DNA from: Phenylobacterium sp.
GTDB taxonomy: Bacteria > Pseudomonadota > Alphaproteobacteria > Caulobacterales > Caulobacteraceae
NCBI RefSeq assembly: GCF_030698145.1
Contig: NZ_JAUYNW010000025.1
Coordinates: 1-64,000, forward strand
Length of the DNA stretch: 64,000 bases
Direction: 5' to 3'
The notes under the pieces are model-generated. The model worked only from the letters and a program-made list of their open reading frames with translations, was not told the origin of the DNA and made no database searches. Below, in pieces: positions 15,906 through 24,465 of the stretch; positions within the stretch are counted from its first letter, which is position 1; each line of letters begins with the position of its first letter. The position numbers and the translations under genes were made by a program.

Positions 15906-16889
15906 ATGACCGACCCGATCACGGACGACACCTCGCGCGCCCTGCGCACGGCCTGGTTCGACTATCTGGACACCATCGAGCCCCTGCGCCCGGCCCTGCA
16001 CGCCTACGGCCTGAAGCTGACCGGCGACGTCTGGGACGCCGAGGACCTGGTGCAGGACACCCTGCTGAAGGGGTTCGCCATGATCGGCCGCGGCGACCTG
16101 CACGGGCCGGGCAGCCCGGTGGTCAGCCCGAAGGCCTATCTGTTCCGCGCCGCCACCAACCTCTGGATCGACCGGGTGCGCCGCGCGGCGCGGGAGCGCG
16201 CCTGGCTGGGCGAACCGCCGAGCCCGACGCCGCCCTCCGATCCCGACGCCGCACGGCAGGGCGCGCAGGCCCTGTTCGCCGCCGCCTCGCCCCAGGCGCG
16301 GGCGGCGGTGGTGCTGAAGGACGTGTTCGACTTCACCCTGGAGGAGATCGCCGACCAGCTCCGCACCACCGTGGGCGGGGTGAAGTCGGCCCTGCATCGC
16401 GGCCGCGAGGCCCTGGCCGCGGCGGCGGCCGACCCGCCGCCCCGGGACGGCCCGTCCCAGGCGCTGGTGGAGCGGTTCATCGCGGCGTTCAATTCCCGTG
16501 ACGTGCCGACCCTCACCGCCGTGCTCACCGAGACCTGCTCGATCGAAGTCCCAGGCGTCGGCGGCGGACGCGGGCGCAACGGCGGCTGGGCCGAGGCCAG
16601 CGTCGGCCACGGGGACGTGCGCCTGGAGCCTGGCGTCTATCGCGGCGAGCGGGTGGTGCTGTTCTTCGCCAAGGGCGGCAGCCTCTACGACGTGGTGCGG
16701 TTGGAGGGCGACGAGGACCTGGTCAGCCGGATCACCAACTACTGCTACTGCCCCGACACCCTGAAGGCGGTGGCGGCGGAGCTTCGGCTCGAAGTCTCGC
16801 TGCTGGGCTACCACCAGCCGCAGGAGATCCTCACCCGCATGATCGCCACCACCACCCTGCCCTGGGGCGAGGGGCTGAGGTTGCACTAA
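15906..16889 (+). CDS. ECF sigma factor with SnoaL-like C-terminal domain
   Basis: A 327-residue protein. The start was put at the ATG at 15906, which has GGGAGGAG 5 nt upstream; an ATG at 15882 lacks one. Region 2 (about 25-95) includes WDAEDLVQDTLLKGF and YLFRAATNLWIDRVRR; region 4 (about 120-175) includes FTLEEIADQLRTTVGGVKSALHRGRE. Residues about 185-300 form an NTF2/SnoaL-like tail, as in ECF41-type sigma factors, where such a tail controls activity without a classical anti-sigma factor. Divergent from diiron gene 3 across the 28-bp palindrome, so the two may share regulation. It overlaps the convergent zincin gene by 4 bp. Its target promoters are unknown. Confidence 0.85.
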   Translation: MTDPITDDTSRALRTAWFDYLDTIEPLRPALHAYGLKLTGDVWDAEDLVQDTLLKGFAMIGRGDLHGPGSPVVSPKAYLFRAATNLWIDRVRRAARERAWLGEPPSPTPPSDPDAARQGAQALFAAASPQARAAVVLKDVFDFTLEEIADQLRTTVGGVKSALHRGREALAAAAADPPPRDGPSQALVERFIAAFNSRDVPTLTAVLTETCSIEVPGVGGGRGRNGGWAEASVGHGDVRLEPGVYRGERVVLFFAKGGSLYDVVRLEGDEDLVSRITNYCYCPDTLKAVAAELRLEVSLLGYHQPQEILTRMIATTTLPWGEGLRLH

Positions 16890-17293
16890 TCCGCCGCGGC
16901 CTCGATGGCGTGGATGTCGTCGTCGGAGAGGCCGAAATGGTGGCCGATCTCGTGGACCAGGACGTGGGCCACCAGGTCCTGCAGGGTGACGTCGCCGCGC
17001 TCGGCCCATTCGTCGAGGATCGGGCGGCGGTAGAGGAACACCCGCGACGGCTCCGGGCTCGGGTCGAAGACCGAGCGGTGGCTGAGGTCGACCCCCTGGT
17101 AGAGGCCGGTCAGCTCGAAGGCGTCGGGAATGCCCAGGGCGTCCAGCACCTCGTCGGCGGCGAAGTCGTCGACGCGGAACACCACCTCGCCGGCCATGTC
17201 GCGGAAGCCCTTGGGCAGGGCGGCGAAGGCGGCCTGGGCCAGGTCGGCCAGGTCGTCGAGGGACGGCGCCGGGCCGCGGAACGGATCACTCAT
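16886..17293 (-). CDS. Small zincin-like metallopeptidase family protein
   Basis: A 135-residue protein with the zinc-binding motif HEIGHHFGL near residues 113-121 followed by SDDDIHAIE, the pattern of the Zincin_1 (PF06262) family of short bacterial metallopeptidase-like proteins. No signal peptide is seen. The function of the family is poorly known. Its start overlaps the stop of the upstream leftward gene by 8 bp (ATGAGTGA), which suggests translational coupling, and its 3' end overlaps the convergent sigma factor gene by 4 bp. Confidence 0.82.
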   Translation of the reverse strand: MSDPFRGPAPSLDDLADLAQAAFAALPKGFRDMAGEVVFRVDDFAADEVLDALGIPDAFELTGLYQGVDLSHRSVFDPSPEPSRVFLYRRPILDEWAERGDVTLQDLVAHVLVHEIGHHFGLSDDDIHAIEAAAD

Positions 17294-17864
17294 CGGGCAC
17301 GATGATATGCGGCGACTCGGGCAGGCGCGTCTCGAAAAGCCCGATGTCGAGCGGCTGCTGGGGCTTCACCGCCTGCAGCGGCTGCTGGACAAGGGCGCGG
17401 ACGGCCTCGGAATCCAGGCTCTGACGGCCTCGTCGGCGGGCCTGGCGCGCCTGGGGGGTTTCGGGCCGGGACGCGACGACCGCGCCGATCCGCCAGTAGG
17501 AGACCATCAGCCGCCAGACGGTGGGCGGCGGCGGCGTCTTGGGGGCCGGCCAGCGGCGGCCGTCCTGATAGGTCGGCGCCACGGCGGGCGGCAGGCGAGG
17601 CTTGGCCACCGTCTGCGCCAGGCGCAGGAAGCGGTCCTCGGGCGGCAGGCTGGCGGTGCGGCCCGGGCGCTCGTCCTCCAGCCGCCCGGCATAGGCGTCG
17701 AGGGCGGCCTCGCGGGTGGCGAACCGGGGGCCGGCGGCCTCGCTGACGAAGCTCACCGGCTCCCCGGCCAGGGCCGCGGCCTCACGCTCACGCGACGCGC
17801 GGGCCAAAGGGGCCGCAAGCGCCTGTTCGGCGTTGGCCGCCACGGGGTAGAGGATCGCCGTCAT
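17286..17864 (-). CDS. Uncharacterised protein, coupled to the zincin gene
   Basis: About 192 residues if started at the ATG at 17864 (MTAILYPVAANAEQ); 17876 is an alternative, and neither has a clear ribosome site. I do not recognise the family with certainty. The middle is Pro/Arg-rich, with a conserved-looking block around APTYQDGRRWPAPKTP and VWRLMVSYWRIGA, then an Arg-rich stretch and the tail ESPHIIVPDE. No membrane segment or signal peptide is seen. Overlap with the zincin gene by 8 bp implies one transcript and perhaps a shared task. Divergent from divL, with an 87-bp gap. Confidence 0.55.
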   Translation of the reverse strand: MTAILYPVAANAEQALAAPLARASREREAAALAGEPVSFVSEAAGPRFATREAALDAYAGRLEDERPGRTASLPPEDRFLRLAQTVAKPRLPPAVAPTYQDGRRWPAPKTPPPPTVWRLMVSYWRIGAVVASRPETPQARQARRRGRQSLDSEAVRALVQQPLQAVKPQQPLDIGLFETRLPESPHIIVPDE

Positions 17865-17951
17865 GGTTGCGATCATCGCCGAAAACACCGGACCGGAATA
17901 TGGTGATCCGATGATTCGCTGTCGACGAGGACGGGCGTCGATGGGACGCCG

Positions 17952-20279
17952 ATGAGCGAGCACGAACTGATCCTGGCCGCCGCGGCCGGAGCCGTCATGC
18001 TGGCCATCTGCGCCACCCTGCTCGCGCTAGCCCAGCGCCGGCAGGGGGAGGCGAGGATCGAGGCCCTGCGCCAGCAGATCGCCGGCCTGGAACTGGGGGC
18101 GGAAGCCGCCCAGGCCTCGGCCGAGGCCTTCGATTCCGCCCTGCTGGCGGTCCAGGACGGCCATGCCCTGCTGGCCTCGGGCGAGGAGAGCCTGGCGGTC
18201 TGCGTCACGGCGCTGGGCCTGCCCCACGCCGATCCGCAGGGGGTGATGGCCGCCCTGATGCGGGCCGACCCCGACCATGCGCGGCGCCTGCGCGCCCTGT
18301 TCGAACGCGGCGAGCCCTGCGCCTTCGAGGTGCGGGGGCCCGCCGGCGTGGTGGCCGTCGAGGGCCGCGCGGCCGGCGCCCTGGCCTGGCTGCGGCTGTC
18401 GGCGATCATCGGCGAGGACGCCGGCCTGCCCACCGCGCCCCGGTTCGCCGCCTTCCTCGACGCGCGCGCCACCCCGGCCTGGATCGCCGCGGCCGACGGC
18501 GCCCCGGTCTGGGTCAACAGCGCCTGGCTGGCCGCCGCCGGCGTCGCCACCCTGGACGAGGCCGCCGCCAGGGGCGCCAGTTTCGACCGCGCCGCCGACA
18601 CCCTGGCCAGCGAGGCCGCCAATCTGGGCCAGAAGCGCGAGACCCTGCGCTGGAGCAGCCTGGGCGGACGGCGTCGGGCCTTCCAGGTCATCGCCCAGCC
18701 GCTGGAAGGCGGCGGGGTCGGGGTCTGGACCGAGGACGTCACCGAGGCCGAGGAGATGCGCGAGCTTCTCAAGCGCCACGTGGCCGCCCACGACGAGACC
18801 CTGAACCATATCGCCGACGCCGTGGCGATCTTCGGCGAGGGCAAGAAGCTCATCTTCCACAACACCGCCTTCGCCGAGCTGTGGGGGCTGGAGCCCGCCT
18901 GGCTGGCCGAGCTGCCGACCCACGGCGAGGTGTTGGACCGCCTGCGCCAGCGCCGCCGCCTGCCCGAGACCGCCAACTACGACAAGTGGAAGGCCGCCGA
19001 GCTAGACCGCTACGAGGACGTGGCCTCGGCCCCCGACGACCTGTGGAGCCTGCCCGACGGCCGCACCCTGCGGGTGGTGCGCCAGCCCCACCCCATGGGC
19101 GGGGTCGTGCTGCTGTTCTCCGACATCACCGGCGAGCTGAAGCTCAAGGCGCAGTACAACGCCCTGATCCAGGTGCAGCAGGCCACGCTCGACAAGCTGA
19201 ACGACGCCGTCGCCGTGTTCGGGTCGGACGGCCGGCTGCGGCTGCACAACGAGGCCTTCGAGCGGTTCTGGAACATCACCCCGGCCCAGCTCGAGCTCGC
19301 CCACGACTTCGAGGGCGTGGTCGAGCTGTGCATCCCGCGCCTGCACGACATGGGCTTCTGGCGCGAGCTGAAGGGCCGGGTGGCCGACACCGATCCCCAG
19401 GCCCGCGCGCCGATCTCGGGCGAGGTGAAGACCTCGGACTCGCGCATTGTCGTCTATCAGAGCCGGCCCCTGCCCGACGGCGCGACCCTGATCGCCTTCG
19501 CCGACGTCACCGACGCGCGCAAGCTGGAGAGCGCGCTGGCCGACCGTTCCGCGGCGCTGGCCGACGCTGAGCGGTTGAAGCGCGACTTCGTCGGCAACGT
19601 CTCCTATGAGCTGCGCACCCCGCTCACCACCATCATCGGCTATTCTGAGCTGCTGGAGCGTTCGGGTGAGAACCTGTCGGAGCGGGGCCGCGGCCACGCC
19701 GCCGCCGTGCGCACCGCCGCCACCCAGCTCGCCCGCTCCATCGACGACGTGCTGGACATGGCCCAGATCGACGCCGACGAGATGGCGCTGGACCTCGACG
19801 ACGTCCATGTGGCCGACCTGCTGAGCCAGACCGCCGGGCGCTGGACACCGGAGGCCGAGGCCGCGGGCGTGACCATCAAGGTCGAGCACCTGGACGACAT
19901 CGGCCTGATCCGCGGCGACACCAAGCGCCTGGCCCAGACCCTGGACCACCTGACCGAGAACGCCATCCGCCAGACCCCGCCGGACGGACTGGTGACCATC
20001 GCCGCGCGCCGGGCCCTGGGCGAGATCCAGCTCCAGGTGAGCGACACGGGGCGCGGCATCCCCTTCCACGTCCAGGCGCACATCTTCGACCGCTTCATCG
20101 GCCGCGAGCGCGGGGGGCCCGGCCTGGGTCTGGCGCTCGTCAAGGCGCTGGTGGAGCTGCACGGCGGCTGGGTGGCCCTGGAGAGCGAGCCCGGCGCAGG
20201 CGCCACCTTCACCTGCCACCTGCCCGAGGCCGCCCAGGGGGCGGCGGGGCATCCCGAGTTGGGGTTCGAAGCGCCTTAG
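17952..20279 (+). CDS. divL: DivL cell-fate pseudokinase (Tyr in place of His)
   Basis: A 775-residue protein: an N-terminal membrane helix (about 7-27), a short coiled coil, three or four PAS-like domains (about 170-265, 280-395 and 410-525), a DHp domain and an ATPase-like domain. The H-box reads NVSYELRTPLTTIIGYSE: Tyr552 replaces the phospho-accepting His, as Tyr550 does in Caulobacter DivL. The ATPase lobe keeps VSDTGRGIP and GGPGLGLALVKALVELHGG. DivL binds phosphorylated DivK at the cell pole and tunes the CckA-CtrA phosphorelay that controls asymmetric division. This is strong evidence for a Caulobacterales host. It ends in a convergent junction filled with repeats. Confidence 0.93.
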   Translation: MSEHELILAAAAGAVMLAICATLLALAQRRQGEARIEALRQQIAGLELGAEAAQASAEAFDSALLAVQDGHALLASGEESLAVCVTALGLPHADPQGVMAALMRADPDHARRLRALFERGEPCAFEVRGPAGVVAVEGRAAGALAWLRLSAIIGEDAGLPTAPRFAAFLDARATPAWIAAADGAPVWVNSAWLAAAGVATLDEAAARGASFDRAADTLASEAANLGQKRETLRWSSLGGRRRAFQVIAQPLEGGGVGVWTEDVTEAEEMRELLKRHVAAHDETLNHIADAVAIFGEGKKLIFHNTAFAELWGLEPAWLAELPTHGEVLDRLRQRRRLPETANYDKWKAAELDRYEDVASAPDDLWSLPDGRTLRVVRQPHPMGGVVLLFSDITGELKLKAQYNALIQVQQATLDKLNDAVAVFGSDGRLRLHNEAFERFWNITPAQLELAHDFEGVVELCIPRLHDMGFWRELKGRVADTDPQARAPISGEVKTSDSRIVVYQSRPLPDGATLIAFADVTDARKLESALADRSAALADAERLKRDFVGNVSYELRTPLTTIIGYSELLERSGENLSERGRGHAAAVRTAATQLARSIDDVLDMAQIDADEMALDLDDVHVADLLSQTAGRWTPEAEAAGVTIKVEHLDDIGLIRGDTKRLAQTLDHLTENAIRQTPPDGLVTIAARRALGEIQLQVSDTGRGIPFHVQAHIFDRFIGRERGGPGLGLALVKALVELHGGWVALESEPGAGATFTCHLPEAAQGAAGHPELGFEAP

Positions 20280-20316
20280 ATTCATTGGAGACGTGCGCGG
20301 AGACTCAAAAGGAAGG

Positions 20317-20696
20317 GTCAAAGTCCCCCTCAGTCAGCTTCGCTGACAGCTCCCCCAGGAGGGGAGCATCTGGGTTTGCGCCGACCTTGGATCCTCCCCC
20401 AGCGCGTAGCGCGGTTAGGGGGAGGTGGCGCGTCTTCTATCGGCGACCTGTCGGAGGGGGCTGAAGCCCGCAAACGAGAGTCAAAGTCCCCCTCACCCGG
20501 CCATGCGGCCGGGAGCTCCCCCAGAGGGGGAGCATCTGAGTTTGCGCCGACCTTAGATCCTCCCCCAGCGCGCAGCGCGGTTTGGGGGAGGTGGCTCGGA
20601 GCGAAGCGGAGAGGCGGAGGGGGCTGAAGCCCACAGAGTCAAAATCCCCCTCACCCGGCCATTCGGCCGGGAGCTCCCCAGAGGGGAGCATCTGGA
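20317..20696. repeat. Tandem A-C-A-C-A array of intergenic palindromes
   Basis: The whole gap between divL and the methyltransferase is filled by family A copies (about 20317-20374, 20477-20540, 20637-20696) alternating with family C copies (about 20389-20468 and 20555-20632). A copies run from TCAAAGTCCCC (or TCAAAATCCCC in the third) to GGGGAGCATCTG. C copies run from TCCTCCCCCAGCGCG through GGGGGAGGTGG to GGAGGGGGCTGAAGCC. No gene is present. Confidence 0.85.
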
Positions 20697-20703
20697 GGGT
20701 TCC

Positions 20704-21897
20704 CTAGACTCGCAGCGCCCGGCGCGACCAGCCGGAATAGGTCAGGGCCGCGGGCCCCGTCGCCTGGGCGTAGGCGTAGCCGGTGAGGCCCGAGCTGCTC
20801 TGCAGATGCAGGCGCACCATGGCGCCGGCCGGGGCCTGGAGCCGGAAGCGCCAGCCGACCGGGGCGTTGGGCGCGCCCGGGAAGGCGGCCAGGACGTCGG
20901 GTCGTTCGCGGTCGGGCAGGATGCTGACCACCGGGCGGTCGTCCACATGGACGCCGACCAGGTCGATGGCGCAGCCCGGCGTACGCTCCAGGGCCCAGCC
21001 GACATACTCCGTCTCGCCGGTCGGCAGCAGGGTGGCGGTCTCGAAGCCGCCCATGGGCGGGCTCGCCACCTTGAGGCCGGAGAGGTCGACCCCTGGCGCG
21101 CCCACCACATAGAGGTCCTGGTTCTCGTAGAGCCCCTTGGGGAACCGCCGCCAGCTCGCGCCCGGGCTGACCGCTTGAATGGCGGCGACCACATAGGCTT
21201 CGGTCACGTAGGACATGCCGTAGATCTCGAGATCGAGCGAGCCGCTCTCGCTGAATCGCAGATAGGTCAGGCCGGAGGGGTCCATGGCGTGGCCGGCCGG
21301 CAGGATGGCCTGGTCGTGGACGCTGAAGGCCAGCACGCCCCTGTGACCCAGGAATCCGTGCAGCTTGGCCAGCCAGCGCTGGAACAGGCCGTCGGGCAGG
21401 TGGGAGAACATCGAGCCGACGAAGACCAGGTCGTGGCCGCAGGCGTGCTCGAAGTCGTCGGGATCGGGTGCGGAAGAGACGCCGGTGACGCCGAAGGTCT
21501 TTTCCTGCCAGGCGACGGCGTCGTGATAGATGTCGCCGACGAAGATCTGGCGGCGATCGAGCTTCTGCTCCAGCACCCGGGTCAGACGCCCCCAGCCGGA
21601 GGCGAAATCCAGCACGGTCCCCAGGTTGGCGAAGCCGCCGAGCGCGCCCTCGACCACCTGCCGGTAGGCCTCGTAGTGGCGCAGGGTCGACTCGACGAAC
21701 TTGAAGGCCGCGATCGAGAGGTCGTTCTCGTAGTTCGGCAGGATCGCCTTGAAGAACATCTCGTCGTCGGCCGGCAGCGGCCGGCAGAACCGCGCCGCGT
21801 CCAGGTCGTAGCGGCGCAGATAGTCGCCGATGAAGGCCTGGTAGCGCGGATCGATCGCATCGAAGGCGAGATCGCGGCTCTGGCCGTCATCCGTCAT
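20704..21897 (-). CDS. SAM-dependent methyltransferase with C-terminal extension
   Basis: A 397-residue protein from the ATG at 21897 (MTDDGQSRD). Residues about 75-230 form a class I Rossmann methyltransferase domain: motif I VLDFASGWGRLTR, an acidic loop VGDIYHD, and GHDLVFVGSMFSHLPDGLFQRWLAKL as motifs IV-V. The remaining C-terminal residues (about 265-397) are beta-rich without a clear family match and may bind substrate or sugar. Such two-part methyltransferases often act on glycans or lipids, but the substrate cannot be read from sequence. It is a single gene, converging on divL through the repeat array and followed upstream by the ferredoxin gene in the same direction. Confidence 0.75.
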   Translation of the reverse strand: MTDDGQSRDLAFDAIDPRYQAFIGDYLRRYDLDAARFCRPLPADDEMFFKAILPNYENDLSIAAFKFVESTLRHYEAYRQVVEGALGGFANLGTVLDFASGWGRLTRVLEQKLDRRQIFVGDIYHDAVAWQEKTFGVTGVSSAPDPDDFEHACGHDLVFVGSMFSHLPDGLFQRWLAKLHGFLGHRGVLAFSVHDQAILPAGHAMDPSGLTYLRFSESGSLDLEIYGMSYVTEAYVVAAIQAVSPGASWRRFPKGLYENQDLYVVGAPGVDLSGLKVASPPMGGFETATLLPTGETEYVGWALERTPGCAIDLVGVHVDDRPVVSILPDRERPDVLAAFPGAPNAPVGWRFRLQAPAGAMVRLHLQSSSGLTGYAYAQATGPAALTYSGWSRRALRV

Positions 21898-21969
21898 GGG
21901 CGTGCTCCACAGGTCCCGGCCCGATTCCACGAGCCGGGTGGGACCTAACCCATTTCGCCGGAGAGCGCT

Positions 21970-22290
<321 letters not shown>

Positions 22291-22310
22291 TTACTCCCCT
22301 TCGCCGCTTT

Positions 22311-23540
22311 TTATGCGGCGACCTCTTTCATGGAAACGGATGGGTCCGCAAGCTTGTCGAGATCGACCGGCTTGCGGTTTGCGATGAGCATCTTGCCCAT
22401 CATGAACTCGGGCGGCGAGTTGATCGCCTCCACGGATTGCACCCGGTCGCCCCGCAGGTGGAAGACCGCGAACTTGGCGCTGGCGGGGTCGCCGCGCAGC
22501 AGGATGCGGTCCACGTCGAAGGCGTAGCCGGCGATCTGGAGCTTCAGGTCGTACTGGTCCGACCACTGCCACGGCACCTCGCCCGGCGGGGGCGCGCGGC
22601 CGACGATGGCGCTGGCGGCCTGCTTGGCCTGTTCCAGGGCGTTGGGCACGCTTTCCATGCGGAACATGCGGTCATAGATCGGCATCGGCCGGTGGGCGAC
22701 GTCGCCGATGGCGAAGATCGCCTTGTCGGTGGTGCGCGCCTCCAGGTCGACGACGATGCCGCGGGCGGTGTCGAGGCCCGCCTCCTTGGCGATCTCGTCA
22801 TTGGGCGCGGCGCCGACCCCGATCAGGGCCGCGTCGCAGGCGATGACCCGGCCATCGGCCAGCTTCACCCCGGTGACGTGGCCGTTCTCGCCTTCGAAAC
22901 CCGCCACCGTGGCGTCCAGCTCGAAGGTCACCTCGTGGCGCTGGTGGTAGTCGAGGAAGAAGCTGGAGAGCTCGGCGCACGCGACGCGGGCCAGCAGGCG
23001 GGCCTCGCGCTCGATCACCACCACCTCGGCGCCCAGGGCGCGGCCGGACGCCGCCGCCTCCAGCCCGATATAGCCGCCGCCGATCACCGCCAGGCGCTTG
23101 CCCGGCCCGATGGTGGCCTTGAGGATCTCCGCGTCGGCGGCGGTGCGCAGCTCCAGCAGGCCCTGCAGATGCGCGCCCTCGACCGGCAGCTTGATGGCCC
23201 GCGCGCCGGTGGCGATGATCAGGAAGTCGTAGGTCACGACGTCGCCGGTGGAGAGGGTGACCCGCTTGGCTTCCCGCGCCAGCTCAGTCGCCCGCGTATT
23301 GGGGCGGAAGTCGATATTGTGCTCGGCGTAGAACTCCAGCGGCTTCAGCGCCAGGGAATCGGCGTCGGCCTCGCCCTTCAGCCAGGCCTTCGAAAGCGGC
23401 GGCCGCTGGTAGGGCGGGATGGGTTCCTCGCCCACCAGGGTGATGGGACCTTCATGGCCGTACTGGCGCAGCAGGGCCGCGGCTGTGCCGCCGGCATGGC
23501 CCGCTCCCAGGATCACCACATGCGCGTCCGATTGGCTCAT
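22311..23540 (-). CDS. FAD-dependent ferredoxin reductase (putidaredoxin reductase type)
   Basis: A 409-residue flavoprotein. The FAD-binding GxGxxG is in VVILGAGHAGGTAAALLR; the NAD(P)H-binding site is RLAVIGGGYIGLEAAA; the second FAD contact is IFAIGDVAHRP. The C-terminal domain (about 320-405) is the reductase C-domain that shapes the ferredoxin-binding side. It moves electrons from NAD(P)H to the ferredoxin encoded next. TGACGGTGGCGTCA lies 21 bp before the start codon, the fourth copy of the operator found at the three diiron genes. The gene is downstream of sdhB with an 80-bp gap and has its own control site. Confidence 0.92.
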   Translation of the reverse strand: MSQSDAHVVILGAGHAGGTAAALLRQYGHEGPITLVGEEPIPPYQRPPLSKAWLKGEADADSLALKPLEFYAEHNIDFRPNTRATELAREAKRVTLSTGDVVTYDFLIIATGARAIKLPVEGAHLQGLLELRTAADAEILKATIGPGKRLAVIGGGYIGLEAAASGRALGAEVVVIEREARLLARVACAELSSFFLDYHQRHEVTFELDATVAGFEGENGHVTGVKLADGRVIACDAALIGVGAAPNDEIAKEAGLDTARGIVVDLEARTTDKAIFAIGDVAHRPMPIYDRMFRMESVPNALEQAKQAASAIVGRAPPPGEVPWQWSDQYDLKLQIAGYAFDVDRILLRGDPASAKFAVFHLRGDRVQSVEAINSPPEFMMGKMLIANRKPVDLDKLADPSVSMKEVAA

Positions 23541-23560
23541 ACATGCCCCATGCAGAAAAG

Positions 23561-23574
23561 TGACGGTGGCGTCA
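23561..23574. promoter_or_regulatory. TGACG palindrome operator upstream of the ferredoxin reductase
   Basis: TGACGGTGGCGTCA fits TGACGSNNSCGTCA and lies 21 bp upstream of the reductase start, between it and sdhB. GAAAAG on the left and ACTTCC on the right echo the AGGAAAA/TTTTCCT flanks of the diiron gene 3 site. Confidence 0.72.
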
Positions 23575-23620
23575 ACTTCCCAAACACCGTTCGGATCGCA
23601 GAGCCGCGTCTAGAGAAGCC

Positions 23621-24403
23621 TCAGACGACGCGGTCGACCAGCATCTTCTTGATCTCGCCGATGGCCTTGGCCGGGTTCAAACCCTTCGGGCAGACCTGGG
23701 CGCAGTTCATGATCGTGTGGCAGCGATAGAGCTTGAAGGGGTCCTCAAGGTCGTCCAGCCGGTCGCCGGTGGCCTCGTCGCGGCTGTCGACCAGCCAGCG
23801 GTAGGACTGCAGCAGGGTGGCCGGGCCCAGGTACTTCTCGCCATTCCACCAGTAGCTGGGGCACGAGGTGGTGCAGCAGGCGCAGAGGATGCACTCGTAG
23901 AGGCCGTCGATCTTGGCGCGGTCCTCCGGCGTCTGCAGCCACTCCTTCTGCGGCTCGGGCGTCTTGGTGTGCAGCCAGGGCTCGATGGAGGCGTACTGGG
24001 CGTAGAACATGGTCATGTCGGGGACCAGGTCCTTGATCACCGGCATGGAGGGCAGCGGGGCGATGGTGCAGGCCGAGCCCGCCTCCTCGTCATGGCCATG
24101 GGTGCAGGCCAGGGTGTTGCGGCCGCCGATGTTCATGGCGCAGGACCCGCAGACCCCCTCGCGGCACGAGCGGCGGAAGGCCAGGGTCGGGTCGACGGTG
24201 TTCTTGATGTGGATCAGGACGTCCAGGACCATCGGGCCGCAGGCGTCGACGTCCACGTCATAGGTGTCCCAGCGCGGGTTCTCGGTCCCCTCGGGATCGT
24301 AGCGGTAGACCTTGAAGGTCTTGACCTTGGTCGCCTCGGCGGGCGCCGGGTGATGGCGGCCACGCTTGACGCGGGAGTTCTCGGGAAGGCGAAGCTGGAC
24401 CAT
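23621..24403 (-). CDS. sdhB: Succinate dehydrogenase iron-sulfur subunit
   Basis: A 260-residue subunit of respiratory complex II. The N-terminal [2Fe-2S] domain has [16 protein letters not shown] and the later Cys in TLACTHG; the C-terminal part has [17 protein letters not shown] and [25 protein letters not shown], supplying the [4Fe-4S] and [3Fe-4S] ligands. It carries electrons from SdhA flavin to ubiquinone at the membrane subunits. Last gene of the leftward sdhCDAB operon, 62 bp after sdhA. Confidence 0.97.
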   Translation of the reverse strand: MVQLRLPENSRVKRGRHHPAPAEATKVKTFKVYRYDPEGTENPRWDTYDVDVDACGPMVLDVLIHIKNTVDPTLAFRRSCREGVCGSCAMNIGGRNTLACTHGHDEEAGSACTIAPLPSMPVIKDLVPDMTMFYAQYASIEPWLHTKTPEPQKEWLQTPEDRAKIDGLYECILCACCTTSCPSYWWNGEKYLGPATLLQSYRWLVDSRDEATGDRLDDLEDPFKLYRCHTIMNCAQVCPKGLNPAKAIGEIKKMLVDRVV

Positions 24404-24465
24404 CAGGCGCTGACCTTGAGCGGGGACGCGTGGATTGGGATGCGGGGGAAGGCCATCGTCGGCGC

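Noticed and set aside
14401..15909. 502-residue frame antisense to diiron gene 3
   Set aside because: Similar antisense frames run opposite all three paralogues, as expected from their shared sequence, and they carry no family signature.
20317..20696. CRISPR array
   Set aside because: The elements are palindromic, alternate between two families, are not evenly spaced, and lack unique spacers or cas genes.
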